A stretch of DNA of 27,728 bases, from contig CAAHEN010000203.1 of the NCBI GenBank assembly GCA_900772575.1, positions 1-27,728 of the forward strand, given 5' to 3'. Within the stretch, counting starts at the first letter, position 1. Every line of letters starts with the position of its first letter. A program made the position numbers and the translations under genes. Positions 14,051-22,645 of the stretch are shown here, piece by piece. Source of the DNA: Bacteroidaceae bacterium (GTDB lineage: Bacteria > Bacteroidota > Bacteroidia > Bacteroidales > Bacteroidaceae). The notes beneath the pieces were generated by a model. That model saw only the letters and a list, made by a program, of their open reading frames with translations, made no database searches and was not told the DNA's origin.

Positions 14051-15400
14051 ATGAACAAGCGCCTTTGGACGTACGCCTTGCTGGCCGTCATGGCCATGCC
14101 AAGCATCAGTGCACAGACGAAGCAGGCCTGGGGCCTGAAGGACTGCATCGACTACGCTTTGCAGCACAACATCCAGCTCAAGAAAAACCAGATGTCGGAA
14201 CAGACTGCCGGCATCACCCGTAAGCAGGCCAAGGCCGGCCTGCTGCCAAACCTCAATGCCAATGTGACACAGGCGCTCAACTATCGCCCGTTCCAGGAGA
14301 GCGGCAGTAACTATGTCAATGGCGGCATCACGTCATCTGCCTCGCACAAGGCCACAGAGAGCGGCAGTTACAGCATTTCCACCTCTTGGACTGTCTGGGA
14401 CGGTGGCAAGCGCCAGAACGACATCAAGGACAGCGAGCTCGGCATCAAGTCGGCAGAACTGGCAACGAGCATACAAGCCAATTCCATTCAGGAACAAATC
14501 ACGCAGCTCTATGTGCAGATTCTCTATATGCAGGAAGCCGCCACGGTCAATGAGACGCTTCTCAGCCAAGACTCCATGGTGCTGGCACGTGGTGAGGAGA
14601 TGCTCCGCCAAGGGCAGATATCCAAGGCCGACTTGGCGCAGCTGGCCGCGCAGGTGAGCAGCGGCCGTTACGACGTGGTCAACACGAAGACGCAGATAGC
14701 GAATTACAAGACACAGCTCAAGCAGCTTCTGGAAATCAACAATGAGGCAGATATCGACATCGCCACAGTCAGCATCAGCGATGAGCAGGCCCTGGCGGCT
14801 ATACCTTCTAAGGCTGCCGTGTATGCCGCAGCCCTCGACAGCCGTCCAGAGATCAAGAGCAGTGAGATTGCCATTGAACAGAGCCGGCTGGCCACGAAGA
14901 CGGCCCGTGCGGCTTATTCGCCGACTGTCAGCATGACCGGCGGACTGAATGACAGCCACCTCACCGGTAACCAGTCGGACTTTTTCAACCAAGTGAAGCG
15001 TAACTTCAACTTCAACATCGGACTCTCCGTGTCGATACCCATCTTGGACAACAGGCAGACGAAAAGCGCTGTCGAGAAAGCCCAGGTGCAGGAAGTCACC
15101 TCGCAGCTGGATCTGCTCGACGCGCAAAAGCAACTCTACACCACGGTGGAGACTTACTGGCTCAATGCCACCAACAACCGTGAGAAATATGTCGCAGCCA
15201 AGGACAACGTGGCGAGCATGAAGGCCGGTTACGACCTTTTGCAGGAGCAGTTTCGCCTAGGACTGAAGAATATCGCCGACCTACTCACGAGCCGCCAGAA
15301 CCTGCTTACGGCAGAACAGAGCATGCTTCAAGACAAATACACCACAGTGCTCAACCGTGCGCTCCTTAACTTCTATGCCGGCGGCACAGTGGCCCTTTAA
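14051..15400 (+). CDS. TolC-family outer membrane efflux channel
   Basis: The outer-membrane duct of a tripartite pump. The 449-residue product begins with a signal peptide (MNKRLWTYALLAVMAMPSISA; cleavage after SISA). Two OEP repeats follow, with long amphipathic helices: WGLKDCIDYALQHNIQLKKN near residues 27-46 and YAAALDSRPEIKSSEIAIEQ near 256-275. The C-terminal half has EQFRLGLKNIADLLTSRQNLLTAEQ, the usual family motif. It is the first gene of the plus-strand set tolC-like, macA-like, ATPase, permease, with 66 bases to the adaptor. The partner genes make a MacAB-like role more likely than an RND one. Substrate unknown. Confidence 0.93.
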   Translation: MNKRLWTYALLAVMAMPSISAQTKQAWGLKDCIDYALQHNIQLKKNQMSEQTAGITRKQAKAGLLPNLNANVTQALNYRPFQESGSNYVNGGITSSASHKATESGSYSISTSWTVWDGGKRQNDIKDSELGIKSAELATSIQANSIQEQITQLYVQILYMQEAATVNETLLSQDSMVLARGEEMLRQGQISKADLAQLAAQVSSGRYDVVNTKTQIANYKTQLKQLLEINNEADIDIATVSISDEQALAAIPSKAAVYAAALDSRPEIKSSEIAIEQSRLATKTARAAYSPTVSMTGGLNDSHLTGNQSDFFNQVKRNFNFNIGLSVSIPILDNRQTKSAVEKAQVQEVTSQLDLLDAQKQLYTTVETYWLNATNNREKYVAAKDNVASMKAGYDLLQEQFRLGLKNIADLLTSRQNLLTAEQSMLQDKYTTVLNRALLNFYAGGTVAL

Positions 15401-15466
15401 GCATACCATTAGAAGACATCATACAGGCACATTCCCTGAAGAACCCCTAGCATACCATTTTATATC

Positions 15467-16651
15467 ATGAAAAAGAAGAATATCATTATCTCAGCTATCG
15501 GCCTGGTTGTCATTGCCGGCGCCGCCTACTTCTTGCTTCGCGGCGGTGACCAGACCGCAACTGTCGGTTACGAGACAGCCAAGGTGGAGAAAGCCACTAT
15601 AGGCAATAGCGTGACCGCTACCGGAACCATCGAACCTGTGACAAAGGTAGACGTCGGTACGCAGGTGAGCGGCATCATCGATAAGATATATGTGGACTAC
15701 AACTCTGTGGTCAAGAAAGGCCAGGTCATCGCCGAGCTCGACAAGACCAACCTTATCAGTGAGCTCAACAGCGCCAAGAGCAACCTGGCCGGTGCCAAGA
15801 GCGATCTGGACTATCAGCGCCTCAACTATAGCCGCATCAAGGCCCTGCACGACAAGGGGCTCATCAGTGACAATGAGTATGACTCGGCCAAACTCTCGTA
15901 CCAGCAGGCTGAGAGCACTTACAGCATGCGCAAGGAGGCCGTCTCGAAAGCACAGACCAATTTGAGCTATGCCATCATCACCGCCCCGATAGACGGAATC
16001 ATCCTCAGCAAGGATGTCGAAGAGGGCCAGACCGTGGCTTCGAGCTATAGCACACCGACGCTCTTCACCATAGCCAAGAACCTGACCGATATGCGCGTCG
16101 TGGCCGATGTGGATGAGGCCGATATAGGTGAAGTCGCCGAAGGACAGAATGTGTCTTTCACCGTTGACGCCTATCCCAACGAGACCTTTAACGGCGTCGT
16201 CACCCAGGTGCGCCAAGAGGCTACGACGGAGAGCAACGTCGTGACCTATGAGGTGGTCATTTCCGCGCCCAACCAAGACTTGAAACTCAAGCCCGGACTG
16301 ACGGCCAATGTCACCATCAATACGCTTGAGCGCAACAACATCCTCAGCGTGCCGACCAAGGCCCTCCGCTTCACACCGACCAAGGAAACCGTCAATCCCG
16401 GTGACAAAATCGTGGATTGCCAGGGAGCCCACAAAGTATGGGTCAATGAGGGGAATACGCTTAAGGCCTATGCCGTGCAGACCGGTATCACCAATGGTAC
16501 ACGCACGCAGATCATCAGTGGCATCAAGGAGGGTGCCCGCGTCATCACGGAGCTGACGAGCGTCAGTGCAGACGAGTCAGCCGCCAGCCAGGAGAGCGAG
16601 CGCAGTCCGTTTGCTCCCGGCCCGCGCAACAATAACAAGAGCAAGAAATGA
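15467..16651 (+). CDS. MacA-like periplasmic adaptor (membrane-fusion protein)
   Basis: It links the inner-membrane ABC transporter to the TolC-like channel. The 394-residue product has one N-terminal membrane anchor (residues 5-24, IIISAIGLVVIAGAAYFLLR). A split barrel-sandwich (lipoyl-like) domain follows: VTATGTIEPVTKVDVGTQVSG (about 49-69) pairs with TAPIDGIILSKDVEEGQTVAS (about 169-189). Between them is a coiled-coil hairpin (about 95-165). A beta-barrel and membrane-proximal domain with LKPGLTANVTINTLERNNILSVPTKAL come after that. The tail is basic and low-complexity (NNNKSKK). The neighbouring genes, a TolC-like channel and a MacB-like ATPase and permease, support the macrolide/peptide-exporter type. 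Substrate unknown. Confidence 0.93.
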   Translation: MKKKNIIISAIGLVVIAGAAYFLLRGGDQTATVGYETAKVEKATIGNSVTATGTIEPVTKVDVGTQVSGIIDKIYVDYNSVVKKGQVIAELDKTNLISELNSAKSNLAGAKSDLDYQRLNYSRIKALHDKGLISDNEYDSAKLSYQQAESTYSMRKEAVSKAQTNLSYAIITAPIDGIILSKDVEEGQTVASSYSTPTLFTIAKNLTDMRVVADVDEADIGEVAEGQNVSFTVDAYPNETFNGVVTQVRQEATTESNVVTYEVVISAPNQDLKLKPGLTANVTINTLERNNILSVPTKALRFTPTKETVNPGDKIVDCQGAHKVWVNEGNTLKAYAVQTGITNGTRTQIISGIKEGARVITELTSVSADESAASQESERSPFAPGPRNNNKSKK

Positions 16652-16705
16652 CCGGCCACAGAGTGCCTAGTCCTTAGATACGAAGACCACAAAGGAATTC
16701 TCTTT

Positions 16706-17479
16706 ATGACAGAACAAAATAAGCCAACCACAGAGCGCAAGGTCGTTATCGAGTTGAAAAACGTCAAGCGCAATTTCATCGTGGGAGACGAGGTGGTACA
16801 CGCCCTTCGTGGTGTCTCGTTCAAGATCTACGAGGGCGAGTTCGTCACCATCATGGGCACGTCGGGGTCGGGAAAGTCCACCTTGCTCAACCAGCTAGGC
16901 TGCCTTGACACGCCGACGAGTGGTGAGTACTACCTTGACGGTGTGGCGGTCCGCACGATGCGGCGCCGTGATCGTGCCGTTCTCCGCAACAGGAAGATAG
17001 GCTTTGTCTTCCAGAACTACAACCTGCTGCCAAAGACTACAGCTGTTGAGAATGTGGAGCTGCCCCTGATGTACAATGCCGCTGTCTCTGCCCGTGAGCG
17101 GAAAGAGCGCAGCATCAAGGCGCTCGAAATGGTGGGACTGGGCAATCGCCTTTACCACAAGTCCAACCAGATGTCTGGCGGACAGATGCAACGTGTGGCC
17201 ATCGCCCGCGCCCTCGTCAATGACCCTGCCGTCATTCTGGCCGACGAGGCGACCGGCAACCTCGACACACGCACGTCTTTCGAAATTCTGGTGCTCTTCC
17301 AGAAGCTCTATGCCGCTGGGCGCACCATCATCTTCGTCACGCATAACCCAGAGATAGCACTCTACAGCAGCCGCAACATCGTACTGCGCGACGGGCAGAT
17401 CAAGGAAGACAAGCTGAACACAAACATACAGTCTGCGGCTGAGGCGCTTGCCGCGCTGCCGGCGCCGCAGGAGGACTAG
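16706..17479 (+). CDS. ABC transporter ATP-binding protein (MacB/LolD type)
   Basis: The energy-supplying subunit of the efflux complex. The 257-residue product has Walker A GTSGSGKST (51-59), the Q-loop VFQNYNLLPKTTAVENVELP, the signature MSGGQMQRVAIARAL, Walker B VILADEATGNLD and the H-loop FVTHNPE. In the usual MacB this domain is fused to the permease; here it is a separate gene, which is common in Bacteroidetes. The C-terminal 25 residues are an extra acidic/alanine-rich tail. The permease gene follows after 55 bases that include a GC-rich hairpin. Confidence 0.95.
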   Translation: MTEQNKPTTERKVVIELKNVKRNFIVGDEVVHALRGVSFKIYEGEFVTIMGTSGSGKSTLLNQLGCLDTPTSGEYYLDGVAVRTMRRRDRAVLRNRKIGFVFQNYNLLPKTTAVENVELPLMYNAAVSARERKERSIKALEMVGLGNRLYHKSNQMSGGQMQRVAIARALVNDPAVILADEATGNLDTRTSFEILVLFQKLYAAGRTIIFVTHNPEIALYSSRNIVLRDGQIKEDKLNTNIQSAAEALAALPAPQED

Positions 17480-17480
17480 A

Positions 17481-17501
17481 CTGCGGGGAAGCTCCCCGCA
17501 G
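17481..17501 (+). other. GC-rich intercistronic hairpin
   Basis: CTGCGGGGA-AGC-TCCCCGCAG is a perfect 9-base stem with a three-base loop, starting two bases after the ATPase stop and ending 33 bases before the permease start. No U tract follows, so it is not a standard terminator. It may protect the upstream message or set the ratio of the two subunits. Confidence 0.6.
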
Positions 17502-17534
17502 CGCCAGCCTTCAGACATTTTACAACGTATTTCC

Positions 17535-18758
17535 ATGCATATATCCAATCTTTTCAAGATAGCCCTGCGTGCCATCGCGGCCAACAAGCTGCGCTCGTTC
17601 CTGACGATGCTTGGCATCATCATTGGCGTAGCCTCGGTCATCGCCATGCTGGCTATCGGGCAAGGCTCGAAACAGAGCATACAGAAGAATATCGCTGAGA
17701 TGGGGTCTAATATGATCATGATCAGGCCAGGGCAAGATAGGGGCCCTGGCGGTGCCCGTCAGGACGCCAGTGACATGCAGACCCTGAAGCTCAAAGACTA
17801 TGAGATGCTTCGCGATGACACACACTATCTGGCAGCCATCAGCCCGAGTGTGAACTCGTCGGGACAGTTTATCAATGGCAACAACAATACCCCTTCGACA
17901 CTCTACGGCATCTCTCCCGACTATCTGGAGATTCGCCAGCTCAAGGTCGAAGACGGTGACATGTTTACCGAAGACGATGTCAAGGCAAGTGCCAAGGTCT
18001 GTGTCATCGGCAAGACCGTCGCCGACAACCTCTTCACCAATGGTGAGGATCCGGTGGGCCGCGTCATTCGTTTCGGTACCATACCCTTCCGCATAGTCGG
18101 TGTGCTCAAGTCGAAGGGGTACAACTCTTTCGGCATGGATCAGGATGACCTTGTCCTGGCACCTTACACTACGGTGATGAAGCGAATACTTTCCGTCACC
18201 TATCTCCAGGGTATCAACGCTTCCGCACTCACCGAGGGTATGACAGACCAAGCCATAGAGGAAATCACGCAGTTGCTGCGTGAGAGCCATAAGCTTAAAG
18301 GAACCGATGAGGACAACTTCAACATCCGGTCACAGGAGGAAATGGCCTCAATGATGAACTCCACGAGTGACACGATGACCATACTGCTGCTTGTCGTGGC
18401 CTGCATATCACTAGTTGTCGGCGGCATTGGCATCATGAACATCATGTATGTCTCGGTGACGGAGCGCACGCGCGAAATCGGCCTGCGCATGTCTGTCGGC
18501 GCCCGCGGCGTCGACATCCTCAGCCAGTTCCTCATTGAGGCAGTCCTGCTGAGCGTGGCCGGTGGTGTCATTGGCATATTGTGCGGTCTTGGTGCCGCAT
18601 GGGCCATCAACGTCTTTGCCCAGTGGCCAGTGCTTGTACAGCCTTGGAGCGTGCTGTTGAGTTTTGCCGTCTGTACGGCAACAGGCATCTTCTTCGGGTG
18701 GTATCCGGCCAAGAAGGCAGCCATGCTTGACCCGATTGAGGCCATACGCTATGAGTGA
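17535..18758 (+). CDS. MacB/FtsX-like ABC transporter permease
   Basis: The membrane subunit that works with the preceding ATPase. The start ATG 17535-17537 (MHISNLFKIALRAIAANKLR) was chosen because MacB-type permeases begin with this amphipathic segment; the frame extending to 17448 overlaps the ATPase gene and is arginine-rich nonsense. The length is 407 residues. One membrane helix is near residues 21-43 (SFLTMLGIIIGVASVIAML). A large periplasmic MacB_PCD domain follows (about 45-275). The C-terminal FtsX domain has three helices and the family motif GGIGIMNIMYVSVTERTREIGLRMSVGAR. It ends PAKKAAMLDPIEAIRYE, also typical. Confidence 0.95.
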   Translation: MHISNLFKIALRAIAANKLRSFLTMLGIIIGVASVIAMLAIGQGSKQSIQKNIAEMGSNMIMIRPGQDRGPGGARQDASDMQTLKLKDYEMLRDDTHYLAAISPSVNSSGQFINGNNNTPSTLYGISPDYLEIRQLKVEDGDMFTEDDVKASAKVCVIGKTVADNLFTNGEDPVGRVIRFGTIPFRIVGVLKSKGYNSFGMDQDDLVLAPYTTVMKRILSVTYLQGINASALTEGMTDQAIEEITQLLRESHKLKGTDEDNFNIRSQEEMASMMNSTSDTMTILLLVVACISLVVGGIGIMNIMYVSVTERTREIGLRMSVGARGVDILSQFLIEAVLLSVAGGVIGILCGLGAAWAINVFAQWPVLVQPWSVLLSFAVCTATGIFFGWYPAKKAAMLDPIEAIRYE

Positions 18759-18775
18759 CAGTCAGAAATAATCAT

Positions 18776-18783
18776 TAACTTTG
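18776..18783 (+). promoter_or_regulatory. Putative promoter -7 box for the kinase/regulator pair
   Basis: TAACTTTG followed by CC matches TAnnTTTG. It lies between the permease stop (18758) and the kinase gene, so the two-component pair can be transcribed apart from the efflux genes. It ends only 11 bases before the first ATG (18795), which favours the second ATG at 18816. No clear -33 box. Confidence 0.55.
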
Positions 18784-18794
18784 CCGCCACTACG

Positions 18795-19925
18795 ATGAAT
18801 ATTACATTCTTCCCAATGGATAAGAAAGGCAAATTCGAACGCACGGTGGAAATCATCATCCACATTTGCATCTGGACCTACATCTTCGCCTCCCCCCTGC
18901 TTATGCGCAGGTGGGGCGAGGAGGTAGACTGGGTCACCTACTTCCAACGGCTTTATTTCCCGTTGTCGTCGTGCATGATTTTCTACATCAACTATTTCTA
19001 CCTCGTACCGCGCTTCATTCTCAAAGATCGGCGCACCAAGGCGTTCATCGTCACCAATATCGTGCTCATCTTGGCCTTCATGGCCAGTCGCGATCTCTAT
19101 GTCACGCTGCTTCCGCCCATTGAGATGCGCCATCATCCGCATCGTGCCAGACCGATGCACGAGTGGACGCCCATGGTCTTCGAGACGATTTTTTTCCTGC
19201 GCAATTTCATCTCGATGGCTTTCCTGGTGTTCTTGGCGGCGGTGGTGCGGCTGAGCGTGCAATGGCGTAAGGCTGAGGTGGCACGGCAGGAGGCTGAGCT
19301 GGGACGCAGTGAGGCTGAGCTGAAGAACCTAAAGAACCAGATAAACCCTCACTTCCTGCTCAATACGCTCAATAACATCTACGCCCTTACGGCCTTCGAT
19401 GCCGACAAGGCCCAACAGGCCATCAGTGAGCTGAGCCACTTGCTGCGCTATGTGCTCTATGAGAACCAGGCGCAGTTTGTCAGCCTCAGCAAGGAGGTGG
19501 AGTTCCTGAAGACTTATATCGCCTTGATGCGTATCAGGCTGTCGGCAAATGTCAGGCTTGATATTGAATTGGATCTTCCGCCGGGTGACCGGCATGCCGT
19601 GGCACCGCTCGTTTTCATCTCGCTCGTAGAGAATGCGTTCAAGCATGGGGTCAGCCCGACACAGCCGAGTTTCATCGCCATCAGGCTTATTGCGGAAGAA
19701 CGCCGTATCGTCTTCACTTGCTCCAACAGCTACTTTCCCAAGAGCGAAAGTGACAAAAGCCCAGGCGGGATAGGCTTGAAGCAGGTCAGAAGCCGGTTGG
19801 AGCATGCCTATTCCGACCACTACGAATGGCATTATGGTACAGACGCCGATGCAGCCACTTATGTGTCAGAAATCATTATTCACCTTGGTGCGGCACCTGC
19901 TGAGGGTGCGGCAAAGCCAGATTAA
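18795..19925 (+). CDS. LytS-type sensor histidine kinase (His_kinase, PF06580)
   Basis: A membrane sensor kinase that presumably phosphorylates the LytTR regulator encoded next. From ATG 18795 it has 376 residues. The alternative ATG 18816 (MDKKGKFERT, 369 residues) fits better with the -7 box at 18776-18783. Four hydrophobic segments are visible at about 20-35, 54-72, 84-104 and 138-154, followed by a coiled-coil-like stretch (about 158-180). The His_kinase domain has LKNQINPHFLLNTLNNIYAL with H186 as the phosphorylated residue. The ATPase domain has ENAFKHG (279-285) and GGIGLKQVRSRLEHAY (about 324-339). There is no sensory domain outside the membrane helices, so the signal is likely in the envelope. 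The efflux genes just upstream suggest the regulated target, but this is inference. Confidence 0.93.
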   Translation: MNITFFPMDKKGKFERTVEIIIHICIWTYIFASPLLMRRWGEEVDWVTYFQRLYFPLSSCMIFYINYFYLVPRFILKDRRTKAFIVTNIVLILAFMASRDLYVTLLPPIEMRHHPHRARPMHEWTPMVFETIFFLRNFISMAFLVFLAAVVRLSVQWRKAEVARQEAELGRSEAELKNLKNQINPHFLLNTLNNIYALTAFDADKAQQAISELSHLLRYVLYENQAQFVSLSKEVEFLKTYIALMRIRLSANVRLDIELDLPPGDRHAVAPLVFISLVENAFKHGVSPTQPSFIAIRLIAEERRIVFTCSNSYFPKSESDKSPGGIGLKQVRSRLEHAYSDHYEWHYGTDADAATYVSEIIIHLGAAPAEGAAKPD

Positions 19926-19940
19926 ACCAAAGCATACGCC

Positions 19941-20687
19941 ATGACCATCACCTGTGCCATCATTGACGACGAGCCTTTGGCCGTCAGGCTTCTTGAATCG
20001 TACGTCGGGAAGACGCCGTTCTTGGAGCTCAAGGGTTGTTACGGTAGCGCTGTAGAGGCACTCTATACGCTACAGACCGATCCTGTTGACTTGCTTTTTC
20101 TCGACATACAAATGCCGGAGCTCAATGGCCTCGACTTCGCCAAGGTGCTCGGTGGAACCACGAGAATTGTCTTCACGACAGCTTTCAGCCAATACGCCAT
20201 CGACAGCTACAAAGTCAACGCCATCGACTATCTGCTCAAGCCCATCAGTTACACGGACTTTCTGACCGCAGCCCGCAAGGTCTTCGATGCGTACAGCAAG
20301 GAGACGGCGGTCAAGGAGATCACTGCGCAGGCAGAAGCACCAGATTCCTTCTTCGTCAAGAGCGACTATAAGCTGATACGCCTGCGCTTTGATGACATAC
20401 TCTATATCGAGGGACTCAAAGACTATGTGAAGATCTATTTGGAGTCAGACCGAAAGCCTGTGCTCTCATTGACGTCGATGCGTACGGTTGAGAACTATCT
20501 GCCGACGGATACCTTTCTGCGTGTCCATCGCTCTTATATTGTCAATATGGCCAAAGTCAAGGTTATGGAGCGGGGGCAGATCGTTTTCGGAGAGAAGCGC
20601 CTACCCATTTCAGAGAGTTACAAGGAGGCGGTACAGAGCTACGTCAACAAGCACCTCCTCCAAGGCCGTGGCAGTTGCAGCATATGA
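19941..20687 (+). CDS. LytTR-family response regulator
   Basis: The DNA-binding partner of the preceding kinase (15 bases between the genes). The 248-residue product has a receiver domain (1-120) with acidic pocket D9/D10, phosphorylated D55 (LLFLDIQMPE) and K100 (YLLKPI). A LytTR domain follows (about 140-240) with FFVKSDYKLIRLRFDDILYIEGLKDYVKIY and FLRVHRSYIVN. LytTR proteins bind paired direct repeats. I did not identify such a pair with confidence near the efflux operon. No damage. Confidence 0.95.
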   Translation: MTITCAIIDDEPLAVRLLESYVGKTPFLELKGCYGSAVEALYTLQTDPVDLLFLDIQMPELNGLDFAKVLGGTTRIVFTTAFSQYAIDSYKVNAIDYLLKPISYTDFLTAARKVFDAYSKETAVKEITAQAEAPDSFFVKSDYKLIRLRFDDILYIEGLKDYVKIYLESDRKPVLSLTSMRTVENYLPTDTFLRVHRSYIVNMAKVKVMERGQIVFGEKRLPISESYKEAVQSYVNKHLLQGRGSCSI

Positions 20688-20807
20688 GAGATTGCCCTCT
20701 TTAGTGAATCGGGCCCAGCCCGTTTGCCGAGTGTGTATGCCCACCTTTTGTTTCAAAGGCATACGGCTTTGCTGTAAAAGGGAAAGGGCGCTGCGATGCC
20801 CACGTGG

Positions 20808-21605
20808 CTAGCAGTCTATTTCCAGTCCGTCGTATGCTGCGTGTATGTTTGGCGGCAAACTCAGTTCCAAGTCACGGTGCAGGCCGGCGCCATCACTCAT
20901 GTGTATGAGATACGTCTGCTCCGGCGCCAATGTTTGCGCGAGCCTGATGGCGTCACCGATGGTCTGGTGGCTACCGTGCGGCTTGTACCGGAGGCCATTG
21001 ACGATAAGTGTTTGTATGCCACGCAGGGCGTCAAGGCTCTCTGCGGGTATGGTCTTCATGTCTGTGATATAGGCCATGCTGCCTATGCGAAAGCCGATGA
21101 TGGGCAGTCGGCCGTGCATGACGCGCAGTGGCAGAATCTCCAGCTCATTGATGTGGAAAACACGCCCAGCTACTACTGTATTGAGCCTGATGTCAGGAAC
21201 GCCCGGATAGCGGGGTTCTGCAAAGCAGTAGGGCATGCATTGGCGGATATGCGTCAGTGTGTTGTCTTCAGCCCAAAGATGAATGGGCCCAAAACGGCAG
21301 AAGGGGCGCAAGTCATCGAGTCCGCCGATATGGTCGTAGTGCTCGTGGGTGATGAGCACGGCGTCTAGTGGCCGGAAGGGGAGGGGGAGCATTTGCGCGC
21401 GGAAGTCAGGACCGCAGTCAAGAAGCAGACTGGTGCCTGCCGCTGTCTGCAACAGCGCAGAGGTGCGTAGCCGATGGTCGTGAGGATCCGCTGAGGTACA
21501 CACCGGGCATTGACAGCCTATCATCGGTACGCCAGTGCTGGTTCCGGTTCCCAGAAAGCGCAGTCTCATAATCGTGGTTGGGGCTTCAGTGTGCTGCGTA
21601 GTCAT
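20808..21605 (-). CDS. PhnP-like MBL-fold metallo-hydrolase
   Basis: A metal-dependent hydrolase of the PhnP-like (Lactamase_B_2) group, expected to split phosphodiesters of an unknown substrate. The ATG at 21603-21605 overlaps the murB stop (TGATG), which supports translational coupling and a length of 265 residues. A second ATG at residue 13 (MRLRFLGTGTSTGVP) would give the usual N-terminus and cannot be excluded. Motifs: GTGTSTGVPMIGCQCPVC (19-36, with cysteines typical of PhnP-like proteins), LLDCGPDFRAQML (about 61-73) and ITHEHYDHIGGLDD, with H87, H89, D91 and H92 as metal ligands. HGSHQTIGDAI and IHMSDG lie near the C-terminus. Confidence 0.88.
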   Translation of the reverse strand: MTTQHTEAPTTIMRLRFLGTGTSTGVPMIGCQCPVCTSADPHDHRLRTSALLQTAAGTSLLLDCGPDFRAQMLPLPFRPLDAVLITHEHYDHIGGLDDLRPFCRFGPIHLWAEDNTLTHIRQCMPYCFAEPRYPGVPDIRLNTVVAGRVFHINELEILPLRVMHGRLPIIGFRIGSMAYITDMKTIPAESLDALRGIQTLIVNGLRYKPHGSHQTIGDAIRLAQTLAPEQTYLIHMSDGAGLHRDLELSLPPNIHAAYDGLEIDC

Positions 21606-22627
21606 CAGATGAAATTGACTTCCGGATGGATGTCTATGCCAAACTTAGCAGACACATCGGCCCTGATGGCATCGCTGAGGCCGACGATGTCCCTCCCCTC
21701 AGCCCCACCGTAGTTGACGAGTACGAGGGCTTGCTTGTCGTAGACACCGACATTTCCCAGCCGCCGTCCCCTCCAGCCACATTGCTCGATGAGCCAGCCG
21801 GCCGGAATCTTCACGCCGTCGTCCAAGTCGTAGTGTGGCATACCGGGATAGCAGCTCAACAACGTTTCAAACTTTTTCCGGTCTACGACGGGGTTGATGA
21901 AAAACGAGCCCGCATTACCGATGAACTTGGGGTCTGGCAGTTTTGCGGCGCGCACGTCACAGATGAGCTGGCGCAGGCGCTCAGCTGTCAGTTGGCTGGG
22001 GGCGATACGGTGCGCCTCCAGCGTGTGTTGAAGGGCGCTGTAACTCAAGTTTGGCTGAAAAACGGAAGAGAGCCTGAAACTGACACTTGTGACCGCATAC
22101 AGCCTGCGCAGATCGTTCTTGAAAATGCTCTGCCGGTAGGCGTAGTGGCAATCTTCAGGACGGAATGTACGCAACTTCCCGGTTGCAAGTTCTATCGCAG
22201 TCACTTCATTGATGAAATCACAGGCCTCACTGCCGTAGGCGCCGATGTTCTGCACGGCGCTGGCCCCCACTTCGCCCGGAATGGCGGAGAGGTTCTCAAG
22301 GCCGTAGTAGCCATGGTCAACGCAGTAGGCCACGAAGTCATCCCAGACGACACCTCCGCCGGCACGTACGACGACTGTTGTGCCGCATTGCGAAGTGGTG
22401 GCAATGGCCCGTATGGCCGAGTGGAGAATTGTACCGTCGAAATCCTTCGTAAATAGTAGGTTACTGCCGCTTCCGATATGAAGGAATCCCCCCTCAGACG
22501 CATGGTGAACTGCCGCCAGTGCATCTTGTAACTCACTGACGGAGGTATATTCCCAGAAACGCCGGCACCGGGCCGGCAGTCCGAATGTGTTGTGGTGCAG
22601 AAGAGAGTATGAGGTTTCTTGGATCAT
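21605..22627 (-). CDS. murB: UDP-N-acetylenolpyruvoylglucosamine reductase MurB
   Basis: MurB reduces UDP-GlcNAc-enolpyruvate to UDP-MurNAc with NADPH and FAD, an early step of peptidoglycan synthesis. The 340-residue product is the longer E. coli-like type. FAD-binding GSGSNLLF is at 52-59 and SAIPGEVGASAVQNIGAYG at 114-132. NAGSFFINPVV follows, with the catalytic serine probably S241. The end has AGWLIEQCGWRGRRLGNVGVYDKQALVLVNYGGA. It starts 18 bases after the lipoprotein gene and overlaps the hydrolase gene, so the three are probably one transcript. Confidence 0.97.
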   Translation of the reverse strand: MIQETSYSLLHHNTFGLPARCRRFWEYTSVSELQDALAAVHHASEGGFLHIGSGSNLLFTKDFDGTILHSAIRAIATTSQCGTTVVVRAGGGVVWDDFVAYCVDHGYYGLENLSAIPGEVGASAVQNIGAYGSEACDFINEVTAIELATGKLRTFRPEDCHYAYRQSIFKNDLRRLYAVTSVSFRLSSVFQPNLSYSALQHTLEAHRIAPSQLTAERLRQLICDVRAAKLPDPKFIGNAGSFFINPVVDRKKFETLLSCYPGMPHYDLDDGVKIPAGWLIEQCGWRGRRLGNVGVYDKQALVLVNYGGAEGRDIVGLSDAIRADVSAKFGIDIHPEVNFI

Positions 22628-22645
22628 GGTTCGTTGGGTGAGTGA

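Noticed and set aside
14333..15133. 266-residue minus-strand open frame opposite the TolC-like gene
   Set aside because: Antisense to a clear gene with intact motifs; the histidine/arginine/leucine-rich product is typical of a shadow frame in GC-biased codons.
15491..16432. 313-residue minus-strand open frame opposite the MacA-like gene
   Set aside because: Long but antisense to the adaptor, with no promoter or domain; caused by codon bias.
17520..18290. 256-residue minus-strand open frame opposite the permease
   Set aside because: Antisense shadow without recognisable features.
20735..20764. GTATGCC/GGCATAC repeat as the terminator between the LytTR gene and the hydrolase
   Set aside because: The loop is 16 bases and no T tract follows on either strand; too weak to list as a feature.
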